A stretch of 23,184 nt of DNA from the NCBI GenBank assembly GCA_964538575.1, contig CAZIGG010000040.1, positions 1-23,184 on the forward strand. Direction: 5' to 3'. A program made the translations under genes and the position numbers. The notes beneath the pieces were generated by a model that searched no databases, was not told the DNA's origin, and was given only the letters and a program-made list of their open reading frames with translations. This DNA comes from UBA2336 sp964538575. Its GTDB lineage: Bacteria; Bacteroidota; Bacteroidia; Cytophagales; Cyclobacteriaceae. This document shows positions 14,449 to 22,283 of this stretch, piece by piece; within the stretch, counting starts at the first letter, position 1, and every line of letters starts with the position of its first letter.

Positions 14449-14862
14449 ATGGAAAAACTTGAGCATATCGGCATTGCGGTTAAAAATCTTGGTCAGGCTA
14501 ACGCATTGTTTGAAAAGTTGCTGGGTAAGCCACATTACAAGATCGAAGAGGTAGCCAGTGAGGGTGTGCGAACATCATTCTTCGAAGTTAATGGTGTTAA
14601 GATTGAGTTGCTGGAAGCCAATGCAGAGAGTTCACCCATTGCTAAGTTTATTGATAAGCGGGGTGAAGGTATTCATCACCTTGCGTTTGAAGTAAAAGAT
14701 ATTGCACAGGCTGTTGCCGACTACAAGGCGCAGGGTTTCGAGCCTGTTAACCCGGAGCCAAAAAAAGGTGCAGATAACAAAATGATTTGTTTCCTGCACC
14801 CTAAGTCAACGGGTGGGGTTTTAATCGAGTTGTGCCAGGAGGTTTCGAAAGGCTCAACATGA
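14449..14862 (+). CDS. mce: Methylmalonyl-CoA epimerase
   Basis: The enzyme interconverts (R)- and (S)-methylmalonyl-CoA, linking propionyl-CoA carboxylation or succinate conversion to methylmalonyl-CoA mutase. The 137-residue protein has two VOC (glyoxalase-fold) motifs: MEKLEHIGIAVKNLGQANAL at the start and GEGIHHLAFEVKDI in the second half. Metal ligands expected from the family are H6, one of H76/H77, and E127 (GVLIELCQE), with E53 near the glutamine position of characterised enzymes. The mutase genes are not in this window. The last codons (about SKGST) and the TGA fall in the left arm of an inverted repeat at 14842-14888. Confidence 0.93.
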   Translation: MEKLEHIGIAVKNLGQANALFEKLLGKPHYKIEEVASEGVRTSFFEVNGVKIELLEANAESSPIAKFIDKRGEGIHHLAFEVKDIAQAVADYKAQGFEPVNPEPKKGADNKMICFLHPKSTGGVLIELCQEVSKGST

Positions 14863-14888
14863 CACAGTCAGGCTGAGCTTGCCGAAGC
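14842..14888. repeat. Imperfect inverted repeat covering the 3' end of mce
   Basis: The arms 14842-14862 and 14868-14888 (21 bases each, 5-base loop) pair at 15 of 21 positions, or 17 with G-U pairs. The right arm reads CTGAGCTTGCCGAAGC, close to the CTTCGACAAGCTCAGCATGAC-type hairpin repeat I recall as widespread between genes in Bacteroidota and other bacteria. A second, overlapping perfect 8-bp stem (14881-14888 with 14900-14907) spans the stop of the lipoprotein gene. There is no T-tract. Confidence 0.7.
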
Positions 14889-15047
14889 TTAAAATTTTGG
14901 CTTCGGCACATCCTTCTGGCCGAACTGAATTGCGTTATAATATTTTTGCTTGCGCTTTCCTTCGCGTGTTTCGTAATACGATTTTTGCGTAGCGCACGAT
15001 GACAGTATGATTACCGCCACAATTGAAACCGAAATCAACCTTCTCAT
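14889..15047 (-). CDS. Tiny lipoprotein of unknown function
   Basis: With the ATG at 15047 the product is 52 residues: MRRLISVSIVAVIILSSC is a lipoprotein signal with lipobox ILSSC, followed by a short, very basic, tyrosine-rich mature part ending KYYNAIQFGQKDVPKPKF. A frame extending upstream to 15113 exists, but it would place 22 polar residues before the signal, so I reject it. The function is unknown. It converges on mce across the inverted-repeat region, and the hairpin at 14881-14907 overlaps its stop codon. Confidence 0.75.
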   Translation of the reverse strand: MRRLISVSIVAVIILSSCATQKSYYETREGKRKQKYYNAIQFGQKDVPKPKF

Positions 15048-15118
15048 ATCCTTTCTGGGTTTGTTGGACATGAATACGGAGTGGTAACCCCGGAGTCGGC
15101 TAAATCGCGTCATAATTG

Positions 15119-15126
15119 TATTTTTG
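15119..15126 (+). promoter_or_regulatory. Possible -7 box for thiL (TATTTTTG)
   Basis: This is an exact TAnnTTTG in the divergent spacer before thiL. It predicts a start near 15133 and a leader of about 47 bases. No TTG is found at -33 spacing, and I see no TPP-riboswitch-like element in the leader. Confidence 0.4.
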
Positions 15127-15179
15127 CGTGCTAAACCGCCAGCGCTGTCGCTGAAAAGCGGGTTACAACGATAATTGGT

Positions 15180-16217
15180 ATGAGCGAAAACAGGTCAGAA
15201 ATCAGCAATTTGGGCGAATTCGGGTTAATCGACCGGATCAGCAAAAAATTCAATCTTCAAAATGCCACTTCTGTAAAAGGTATCGGTGACGATGCTGCTG
15301 TAATTGACGCAGGTGAAGATTATGTATTGGTTTCAACCGATGTTCTTGCCGAAAGCATTCACTTTGACCTGGCATACATTCCATTACAGCATTTAGGATA
15401 TAAAGCCGTGTCGGTTAATGTTTCAGACATTGCGGCCATGAATGGAAAAGCTGAGCAGATTGTTGTAAGTCTTGCGCTCAGCAACCGGTTTTCAATTGAA
15501 GCTGTTGATGCATTGTACGATGGTATCCGGTCCGCGTGTGAACATTATAAAGTTGACCTGGTGGGTGGCGATACAACTTCGTCACGTTCAGGTTTGATGA
15601 TCTCGATAACGGTTATCGGGAGGGTGAAGAAAGATAAAATTGTTTATCGTGATGGCGCAAAGCCGAACGACATCATTTGCGTTACCGGAGATTTAGGTGC
15701 AGCATTTATGGGATTGCAGATCCTCGAGCGTGAGAAAGAAGTTTACCAGTCAGACCCCAACATGCAGCCCGCGTTGGAAAAATATGAATACATGGTTGGC
15801 CGGCAATTAAAATCCATAGCCCGTACCGATATTATTTTTGAACTTGAGGAGCTTGGCGTTAAACCAACCTCCATGATTGACATTTCAGACGGACTTGCTT
15901 CCGAACTGTTTCACATCGCTAAAAATTCGGGAGTAGGCGTCAGGATATATGAAGATAAAATTCCGGTTGATGAATTGACCTTTAACACCGCAGCGCTGGA
16001 GTTTAAGATCGACCCGATCACCACCGCCTTAAACGGGGGTGAAGATTACGAGCTTTTGTTTACGATCAGTCAGGCTGATTTTGAAAAGGTGAAAAATCAT
16101 GCAGACATTCATATGATCGGTTATGTTCATGAAAAGAAGAACGAGCTAACGATGATCACGAAAGGCGGCAACGTGGTTCCGCTGCAGGCACAAGGCTGGA
16201 ATCATTTTCCGTCCTGA
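15180..16217 (+). CDS. thiL: Thiamine-monophosphate kinase
   Basis: ThiL phosphorylates thiamine monophosphate to thiamine diphosphate, the last step of cofactor synthesis. The 345-residue protein has the AIRS-type fold with VKGIGDDAAVI (aspartates 37 and 38), VSTDVLAESIHF, AVSVNVSDIAAMNGKAEQIV, DLVGGDTTSS, MIDISDGLASEL and LNGGEDYELLF, which are the phosphate- and metal-binding segments of ThiL. The length is near the family norm (about 325-345). It is not near other thiamine genes. Its last 16 bases overlap, on the opposite strand, the end of the sensor kinase gene. Confidence 0.95.
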   Translation: MSENRSEISNLGEFGLIDRISKKFNLQNATSVKGIGDDAAVIDAGEDYVLVSTDVLAESIHFDLAYIPLQHLGYKAVSVNVSDIAAMNGKAEQIVVSLALSNRFSIEAVDALYDGIRSACEHYKVDLVGGDTTSSRSGLMISITVIGRVKKDKIVYRDGAKPNDIICVTGDLGAAFMGLQILEREKEVYQSDPNMQPALEKYEYMVGRQLKSIARTDIIFELEELGVKPTSMIDISDGLASELFHIAKNSGVGVRIYEDKIPVDELTFNTAALEFKIDPITTALNGGEDYELLFTISQADFEKVKNHADIHMIGYVHEKKNELTMITKGGNVVPLQAQGWNHFPS

Positions 16218-19200
16218 GCTAACGGCAGTTCGATCGTAAACTGGCTGCCCTTACCCTCGACACTTTTTACATGCAGCTTGCCTTTATTCATTTGAATGAA
16301 CTTGCGGCAAAGAATCAGGCCGATACCGGTTCCCTTTTCATCGTTAGTACCTTTTGTGAGCGGGAGTTGTTCTTCGGTAACTAACTTCTCCAGGTACGAC
16401 TGGCTCATGCCGACCCCTTCATCTTCTACAATCACAACACCCATGTTATCCTTAATAAATGCTTTGATTCTGACCGCCTTTCCCTGCGGAGTGAACTTGA
16501 GGGCATTCGAGACAAGGTTCCGCAGGCTGACATAAGCCATGTTCTCATCGGCATACAGTATAATATTTTCACTGAGCTCAATGCTGAACCTGATCTGTTT
16601 TTTCTCCACGATCAGGTGATAAAGGCTGCCGATCTTCTGAAGCATATCGTTTAGTGAAAACTTCGTTGGTGTATAGGAAATGTTACCGGTTTGCGACAAT
16701 GACCAGAACAATGTGTTGTCGATCAAATCAAGCGAGCTTGTAACCGAATTCCGGATGTTGGATGCATGCTTTTTAATATCAGCTTGTGTAAGCTCATGAT
16801 CGTCAATAAGAATGGATAAAAATCCTTTTAATGTGGTTAAGGGCGAGCGCAGGTCGTGCGACAAAATTGAAAAGATCAGGTCCTTCTTTTGATTGAGGTT
16901 TGCCAGTTCCTCGCGCGATTTTTCAATTTCCTGAGTGCGGATGGTTAGTAATTTTTCAAGCCGTTCCTTATCTCTTCTTGACTTGTGTAAACTGCCCTGG
17001 ATGATGGTGACAACAATTAAACAGGTTGCGATGGTTGTGAGCGCAATAAACCACCAGGTTTGCCAGAACGGCTGAAGGATGTTGAATTTTAAGGAAGCAA
17101 TTTTTTCTTTCCCTGAAACAGAAATCGTTTTCAGTTTAAAATTGTAAACGCCCGGTTTCAGGTTAGCAAAATGAAACGTATTGGTTTCAGCTTTTATCCA
17201 CTCCTGGTTGTAACCCTCCAGCTTGTAAAAGGCCTCATACCGCCTGGGACTGCGGTAAAGCGGCACAAAAAAACTTATGTCAATGTCATTCTGATCATGT
17301 GCTAATGAAACGGTTCTGGTCGTATCGATTCGCAGCGGGATATCCGTATTAAATTCTTCATCAAAAACAGAAACATCCAAAAATTGAGGAGAATAATCTT
17401 CTTCTTCAATGGTTATATTTTTTGGATTGAAGATATTCAGCCCGTTAATTCCTCCGTAAACAATATCGCCATTGGAGCATTGGGTAAACGCCAGGCGGTT
17501 AAATTCATCCTGCTGTAATCCTTCCGTAACGGTAAAATCGAGGTATTGATCGCTATGGGGATTGTACTTGGTTATTCCGGCATTCGTACTCATCCAAAGA
17601 TTCCCGTCGTTATCCGGGATAGTTGAATAGACCGTCATGTTTTGTATATCGCGTTTTTTTGAAACATTCGTGATTATTGGATTAGTAAGATTGGCGAGGT
17701 CTAATGTCCATAGTCCGTCATTGAACGAACCGATCCAGAGCTTACCCATGAATTCCTGTATGGAAAGTATCATGAAGTAGGAACCGAGCGGTCGTGAAGT
17801 GTTTTTCTCGAAGCCAAAATGTTTAAATTGATCCGTAACGGAATCATACAATGAAATGCCATTCCGTACGCCAACCCAAAGCCGGTTGATATTGTCTACG
17901 TATAGGGTGGTTGCATTTTTAATTTCTTCACGATCATTCCGGTCGTTATAAACTTTTAACTTTTTGGTTTTGAAATTATAGGAGTGCAGGTATCCGAAGG
18001 AAGTAAAGTATAACAAACCACTATGCATTACCATTTGCCTAACCTGCCGTCCCTGCGTATGTTCTTTCAGGGGCGGAAAATACCCGATTTGTTTTGTTTT
18101 TCGATCGTATTGCAGCATTCCTTCATTGGTTCCGATCAGCAGGGTGTTTTTGTCGAGATCCATGAAGTATAAGGGCGAGATGCGTTTTTTACCGGCAAGC
18201 CGGATTTCAATTTTTTCTACAGACAATCTTTTCTCATCAAAAATGTGAAGGACACCGCCATCGGTACCGACCCATAATTTTTTATTGATATCTTCATAAA
18301 CACCCCGCACCATGTTGTCTTGCAGTGAAACGATGGCAAACGGATTGTTATAGATATGCCTGAACTTGATCTTGGAGGGATCATACTTATTCAGATCACC
18401 CGTGGCTCCAACCCAGACAATACCTGTTCGGTCCTGGAATATGGACGTGCAATTGTTTCCGCTCAGGGAACGTTCGCTTAACGGGTTTTTGGCTACATGA
18501 ATATAATTTCCGGTTGAAGGGCTGTACACCACCAGGCCTTCTCCTTTTGTAAGGATCCAGATGCGGCCGTTCTTATCTTCAAAGATTTTATTAATCCGGG
18601 TGTGAAAAGGCGATGCATCCGGAGAAAAATGCTTTACAAAGATTTTAGTAAGTGTATCATACACGAACACGCCAAATTGCTCGGTTCCGATCCAAAGCTT
18701 TCCGGTGCGATCGGCCAGCAAGGCTGTAACGCGGGTAACAGGCGAAAAACTGAAGCCTGGAAAATTGATATAAATAGAATCGACAAGCTTTTTGTTTTCA
18801 AGGATGTAAACATTTCGGTTTCCGCCTACCAACAACCTGTTGCCCAGGCTTGCAATGGAGGAGTTGCTGCGAAATTTTTCTGCCGGGTCGCTAAACTTCT
18901 TTAGTGTATCATTTTCAATAAAATATACACCGTTGCTGAATGAACTTCCCCAAACCGTTCCATCGGATGTCTGGGCAATATGACTGATAATTGGTATGCC
19001 GCCCTGGGAAGGTATCACGGTGAATTTGCCGGAGAGATAATCGCGTTTTACGATACCATGTGAGTGTGTACCCAATAGTAATTGATTCGTCATGGCATCA
19101 CTGAATAAACAGTGAATCTCCTGGCCTGCAATGGTCAGGCTGTCGATGATATTCCGGTACAAATTGAATTTATAACCATCATACCGATGCAAGCCGTTTC

Positions 19201-19399
19201 CGGCAACCCAAATCAGCCCGTGATGATCCTGGATAAGATCATTGACCTGCGATGAATTGATGGTTCCGGGAATGTTCAGGTGATCGAACGGTAACTCCGG
19301 GTGATGCGATTGCGCCCATCCGGCAGTAACGGCACAGCACAGAAGGAATGCAAGCAGCAGTTTCACGGAGTTAGTCTTCAGGGTACGGTATGAAAACAA
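16202..19399 (-). CDS. Propeller/Y_Y_Y sensor histidine kinase without receiver or output domain
   Basis: This 1065-residue membrane kinase has a signal peptide (about 1-29), a large periplasmic region of two-component-regulator propeller repeats (about 30-690, with many IWVAG-, LWIGT- and GIVWVGATG-like units), a Y_Y_Y domain (about 711-777), one transmembrane helix (about 782-802), a coiled linker, HisKA with the phospho-acceptor H848 in SHDLRSPL, and HATPase_c with N box N961/N965, DEGVGM at 993-998 and GTGIGL at 1023-1028. Its sensor half resembles the hybrid HTCS regulators of Bacteroidota, but it ends after HATPase_c, so it needs a separate response regulator, not seen here. The ATG at 19399 overlaps the upstream gene by 29 bases; a GTG at 19366 would begin four bases after that gene's stop and give a tighter signal peptide. 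Confidence 0.95.
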   Translation of the reverse strand: MFSYRTLKTNSVKLLLAFLLCCAVTAGWAQSHHPELPFDHLNIPGTINSSQVNDLIQDHHGLIWVAGNGLHRYDGYKFNLYRNIIDSLTIAGQEIHCLFSDAMTNQLLLGTHSHGIVKRDYLSGKFTVIPSQGGIPIISHIAQTSDGTVWGSSFSNGVYFIENDTLKKFSDPAEKFRSNSSIASLGNRLLVGGNRNVYILENKKLVDSIYINFPGFSFSPVTRVTALLADRTGKLWIGTEQFGVFVYDTLTKIFVKHFSPDASPFHTRINKIFEDKNGRIWILTKGEGLVVYSPSTGNYIHVAKNPLSERSLSGNNCTSIFQDRTGIVWVGATGDLNKYDPSKIKFRHIYNNPFAIVSLQDNMVRGVYEDINKKLWVGTDGGVLHIFDEKRLSVEKIEIRLAGKKRISPLYFMDLDKNTLLIGTNEGMLQYDRKTKQIGYFPPLKEHTQGRQVRQMVMHSGLLYFTSFGYLHSYNFKTKKLKVYNDRNDREEIKNATTLYVDNINRLWVGVRNGISLYDSVTDQFKHFGFEKNTSRPLGSYFMILSIQEFMGKLWIGSFNDGLWTLDLANLTNPIITNVSKKRDIQNMTVYSTIPDNDGNLWMSTNAGITKYNPHSDQYLDFTVTEGLQQDEFNRLAFTQCSNGDIVYGGINGLNIFNPKNITIEEEDYSPQFLDVSVFDEEFNTDIPLRIDTTRTVSLAHDQNDIDISFFVPLYRSPRRYEAFYKLEGYNQEWIKAETNTFHFANLKPGVYNFKLKTISVSGKEKIASLKFNILQPFWQTWWFIALTTIATCLIVVTIIQGSLHKSRRDKERLEKLLTIRTQEIEKSREELANLNQKKDLIFSILSHDLRSPLTTLKGFLSILIDDHELTQADIKKHASNIRNSVTSSLDLIDNTLFWSLSQTGNISYTPTKFSLNDMLQKIGSLYHLIVEKKQIRFSIELSENIILYADENMAYVSLRNLVSNALKFTPQGKAVRIKAFIKDNMGVVIVEDEGVGMSQSYLEKLVTEEQLPLTKGTNDEKGTGIGLILCRKFIQMNKGKLHVKSVEGKGSQFTIELPLAQDGK

Positions 19400-19739
19400 A
19401 GTTGGTAAACTCTTTGTCGATTACAAAGAGGCAGCAAAATTCGTCAGCCTCTTTATACGCGTTTTTGAAATCATCCTGCTTGTCGGTATCAATTATTCCG
19501 CGCTGTACAAATTCATCGAGAAAGGAAGCGTAATAATTCCAGTCGGTTTCAGCCTGGGAGCTGGCTATGATTATCTGCCCGATGGGCTGATCGGTTTTGC
19601 AAACCGGGAAAACCGGGTACTGCGAGATTTCGCGCTTGCGGATTTGGTAGGAGGCTTCTTTTAAGGTGTCGGCAACCTTTACAAAATCCCCTGAAATGGT
19701 TCCCAGGTATTTTCCGCTTAACTCCGGATCGTTGTGCAT
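19371..19739 (-). CDS. Uncharacterised 122-residue protein upstream of the sensor kinase
   Basis: I do not recognise this family. From the ATG at 19739 (MHNDPELSGKYLGTISGDF) the protein is cytoplasmic-looking and mixed alpha/beta, with ADTLKEASYQIRKREIS, a central GQIIIASSQAETDWNYYASF, an acidic helix and a final strand FCCLFVIDKEFTNFVFIPYP. A longer frame beginning with TTG at 19760 is rejected because that codon lies inside the -7 box at 19758-19765. The stop lies inside, or just before, the kinase start, so the two genes are surely one transcript. It could be a partner of the kinase, but nothing in the sequence proves this. Confidence 0.8.
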   Translation of the reverse strand: MHNDPELSGKYLGTISGDFVKVADTLKEASYQIRKREISQYPVFPVCKTDQPIGQIIIASSQAETDWNYYASFLDEFVQRGIIDTDKQDDFKNAYKEADEFCCLFVIDKEFTNFVFIPYPED

Positions 19740-19757
19740 AAATAGTAAATCTGGGTA

Positions 19758-19765
19758 CAAAAATA
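19758..19765 (-). promoter_or_regulatory. Probable -7 box for the hypothetical/kinase operon (TATTTTTG)
   Basis: Leftward this reads TATTTTTG, in the 27-base gap between acpH and the small gene. It predicts a start near 19751 and a leader of about 12 bases before the ATG at 19739. The -33 region is T-rich without a perfect TTG at the right spacing. It helps decide the start of the small gene. Confidence 0.5.
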
Positions 19766-19766
19766 A

Positions 19767-20509
19767 TCAGTTCTTTGAAAGAAACTCTTTACAAAATTTT
19801 TCCAGTTGCGGGAAGAACTCTATGAACTCCTTTTTAAAGTTATCATAATTCTCACGCAGGTCGTTCACGGCTTCTTCCATTTTCGAGCGATACGGGGTTC
19901 TGCTGGCCATGCCGCTGAGTGCGCGATGAATTCCTTCAACCTTACTGTAATTCACAAGCCNNNNNNNNNNNNNNNNNNNNNNNNNNNNNNNNNNNNNNNN
20001 NNNNNNNNNNNNNNNNNNNNNNNNNNNNNNNNNNNNNNNNNNNNNNNNNNNNNNNNNNNNGCCATGCCGCTGAGTGCGCGATGAATTCCTTCAACCTTAC
20101 TGTAATTCACAAGCCAGTTGCCATTGATCATGTACGGCATCATGCGGTTCAGCTCAGCCGGTAAAATAGTATCCGCAGAAAGAATAGTTTGATAAGCTTG
20201 CTCAGCAAACGTTTCAAGCGGCAGCGGATGGAACGCGTTCCAGTTGGCTGCTAAAAAGTGATCATAAAAAACATCTACAATTACGCCCGAGTAATGCCGG
20301 TATGTGGGCCGAAGCCGGTTTTTACTTCTGGTAACTACAGGATGGCTGTCCGTAAATTCATCGATTGAGCGGTGAAGCTCAATGCCTTTAATGATCTCAG
20401 GCTCATATTGCTGCAGGTAGGATCTGCCTTTTACGAAATCACCCATAAAATTTCCGAGCATGATGCTGGGATTGTTGCCGGATAAATGCAGGTGGGCCAG
20501 GAAATTCAT
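19767..20509 (-). CDS. acpH: Acyl-carrier-protein phosphodiesterase (AcpH), split by an assembly gap
   Basis: AcpH removes the 4'-phosphopantetheine arm from holo-ACP. The N-terminal part begins MNFLAHLHLSGNNPSIMLGN and continues FMGDFVKG (with D24), GIELHRSIDEFTDSHPVV, RHYSGVIVDVFYDHFLA, all typical of the DUF479/COG3124 family. As assembled, the frame is broken by 100 N at 19961-20060, with the same 55 bp on both sides. Removing 155 bases leaves 588 bp, exactly 196 codons: a 195-residue protein, close to the 193 of E. coli AcpH. The gene is therefore almost certainly intact in the organism. It is divergent from the TerB-like gene and lies upstream of the small gene and kinase on the same strand. 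Confidence 0.9.
19906..19960. repeat. 55-bp duplicated contig end, left copy
   Basis: Identical over its whole length to 20061-20115, and ends exactly at the first N. Both copies encode the same acpH codons (NYSKVEGIHRALSGM region). This is a contig-end overlap, not a biological repeat. Confidence 0.95.
19961..20060. other. 100-N scaffold gap (placeholder)
   Basis: Exactly 100 N, the conventional length for a gap of unknown size. Because the flanking contig ends are the same 55 bp, the real gap is minus 55: the contigs overlap and nothing is missing. Confidence 0.97.
20061..20115. repeat. 55-bp duplicated contig end, right copy
   Basis: Second copy of 19906-19960, starting at the base after the last N. 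A 55-base overlap is what a de Bruijn-graph assembler using k=55 would leave at unresolved contig ends. Confidence 0.95.
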
Positions 20510-20590
20510 ACGTCAATATACCGGGTAGCGGATGAATAAACTATTGATTATGATCGCAGGATTTTCCATCTTCCAACAAAATAGTATGGC

Positions 20591-20983
20591 ATGGCATTAG
20601 AGCAATTAAAACTTCTGGTCAATCTCGCCCGGATTGATGGCGATGTGGCCGAACGGGAAAGAAAATATATTTCTACTATCGGGCTGGCGAACAATGTGGC
20701 AACCGATGACATTTTACCGTTGTTCGAAAAAAACCATGAAATGGTAATGCCGGCAAACCTCAGTTCCGAGCAGCGTTTCGGTTATATTTTCAGCTTAGTG
20801 CAGCTTATGAAAATCGATGAGCGTTTGTATAAAGAGGAGATCCAGTATTGCTCTAAAGTTGCGTCAAAGCTGGGATACGATGAAAATGTGATGTTCGAGC
20901 TGATGCTTCATGTGCGGTCGGCCATGGAATCAGGTGAAATGCAGATACTGAAAAAACTGACTGAGAAATATCTCAATAAATAA
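20591..20983 (+). CDS. TerB-like (tellurite-resistance TerB family) protein
   Basis: This 130-residue all-helical protein has the TerB pattern: LKLLVNLARIDGDVAERERK near the start, with the acidic DGDVAERE cluster, and a second similar unit, LVQLMKIDERLYKEEIQYC, in the middle. TerB domains bind divalent metal with such acidic residues and occur in many stress and envelope contexts. No other ter genes are nearby, so tellurite resistance itself should not be inferred. It has no signal peptide. It starts divergently from acpH and is followed after 19 bases by the amidohydrolase gene, likely on the same transcript. Confidence 0.8.
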   Translation: MALEQLKLLVNLARIDGDVAERERKYISTIGLANNVATDDILPLFEKNHEMVMPANLSSEQRFGYIFSLVQLMKIDERLYKEEIQYCSKVASKLGYDENVMFELMLHVRSAMESGEMQILKKLTEKYLNK

Positions 20984-21002
20984 CTCCACAAACCCTTTCT
21001 GT

Positions 21003-22283
21003 ATGAAGTTAAAAAATATCCTGACGGTACTCTGTATTATTTTTTCTGTTACAGCGTATTCACAAAAAACAATCATCCATTGCGGTAACCTGATTGATGG
21101 CAAAGCGAACGATGTGCAGCCGCAAATGACATTGGTTGTGGAGGGAAATAAAATAATTGCTGTTCAAAAAGGATTCACACAACCGGCAGCCGGTGAGAAA
21201 TTCATTGACCTCAGCAAAAAAACCGTGCTGCCCGGACTGATTGACATGCACGTTCACCTGGAAGGCGAGACGAGCAAAGATCAGGCTATTCAGCGGTTCA
21301 CCCTTAATGATGCTGACGTTGCCTTTCGCTCAACCGTGTTTGCTAAGCGAACCTTGATGGCTGGATTTACGACAGTTCGTGATTTAGGGGGTAGTGGAGT
21401 TAATACCTCCCTTCGAAATGCAATCAATAACGGCTCCGTTATTGGCCCCAGAATTTTTTCTGCAGGGAAAATCATTGCTACAACGGGAGGTCATGGTGAC
21501 CCTACGAATGGCTATCGTAAGGAGTTGATGGGTGATCCCGGCCCGAAAGAAGGTGTGATCAATTCACCGGAAGACGCCCGGCAGGCGGTTCGTCAGCGGT
21601 ATAAGGATGGGTCTGATCTCATTAAGATTACAGCAACCGGAGGAGTTCTCAGCATTGCCAAGGACGGATCAGGGCCGCAGTTTACAGACGAAGAACTAAA
21701 AGCAATTATTGAAACAGCAAAGGATTACGGCATGCACACCGCAGCGCACGCCCATGGAACGGAGGGAATGAAACGGGCCGTGCTCGCAGGCATTACAACC
21801 ATTGAGCATGGAACAAAGATGACTCCTGAAATAATGGACCTGATGAAACAAAAAGGAACGTTCTATGTACCTACAATTTCCGCAGGAAAATTTGTAGCCG
21901 AAAAAGCAAAGGAACCCGGATACTATCATCCCTTGGTTGTTCCAAAAGCGCTGGAGATCGGGCCGCAAATCCAAAAAACTTTTGGTGAAGCTTACAAGCG
22001 CGGTGTAAAGATTGCCTTTGGTACGGATGCGGGAGTTTATCCGCACGGAGAGAACGGAAAAGAATTTGGCTACATGGTTGAAGCCGGCATGCCTGCGATG
22101 GAAGCGATCAAATCAGCTACGGTTGTGCCTGCGGGTATCCTGGGGATGAGCGATAAGATCGGAACACTGGAGATTGGAAAACTTGCTGACATTGTTGCGG
22201 TGGATGATAACCCGCTGAAAAATATTGCCACGATGGCAACCGTAAGCTTTGTAATGAAAGACGGAGTTGTTTATAAAGAATAA
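21003..22283 (+). CDS. Secreted amidohydrolase-family protein
   Basis: This 426-residue exported metallohydrolase has a signal peptide (MKLKNILTVLCIIFSVTAYS, cut before Q21). The TIM-barrel metal site is visible: HVH at 83-85 after LPGLIDM, a possible carboxylated lysine K208 (DLIKITATGG), H249 and H251 (AAHAHG), H269 (TTIEHGT) and D342 (AFGTDAG). The C-terminal IGTLEIGKLADIVAVDDNPL is the usual composite-domain return. It falls in the imidazolonepropionase/Xaa-Pro dipeptidase-like branch of PF01979, whose members cleave acyl-proline or acyl-amino-acid bonds; the substrate here is not known. The final A of its TAA is the first base of the next gene's ATG. Confidence 0.93.
   Translation: MKLKNILTVLCIIFSVTAYSQKTIIHCGNLIDGKANDVQPQMTLVVEGNKIIAVQKGFTQPAAGEKFIDLSKKTVLPGLIDMHVHLEGETSKDQAIQRFTLNDADVAFRSTVFAKRTLMAGFTTVRDLGGSGVNTSLRNAINNGSVIGPRIFSAGKIIATTGGHGDPTNGYRKELMGDPGPKEGVINSPEDARQAVRQRYKDGSDLIKITATGGVLSIAKDGSGPQFTDEELKAIIETAKDYGMHTAAHAHGTEGMKRAVLAGITTIEHGTKMTPEIMDLMKQKGTFYVPTISAGKFVAEKAKEPGYYHPLVVPKALEIGPQIQKTFGEAYKRGVKIAFGTDAGVYPHGENGKEFGYMVEAGMPAMEAIKSATVVPAGILGMSDKIGTLEIGKLADIVAVDDNPLKNIATMATVSFVMKDGVVYKE

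Noticed and set aside
15114..15179. TPP riboswitch before thiL
   Set aside because: The leader is short and lacks the conserved thi-box segments.
16202..19399. Sensor kinase as a full hybrid HTCS regulator
   Set aside because: The protein ends right after HATPase_c; there is no receiver aspartate region and no AraC-type helix-turn-helix.
19806..20164. Rightward ORFs running through the Ns
   Set aside because: They are artefacts of translating N and of the duplicated 55-bp contig ends; they lie opposite acpH.
20591..20983. Tellurite resistance locus
   Set aside because: Only a single TerB-like domain is present; no terC, terD or terZ genes are nearby, so resistance cannot be inferred.
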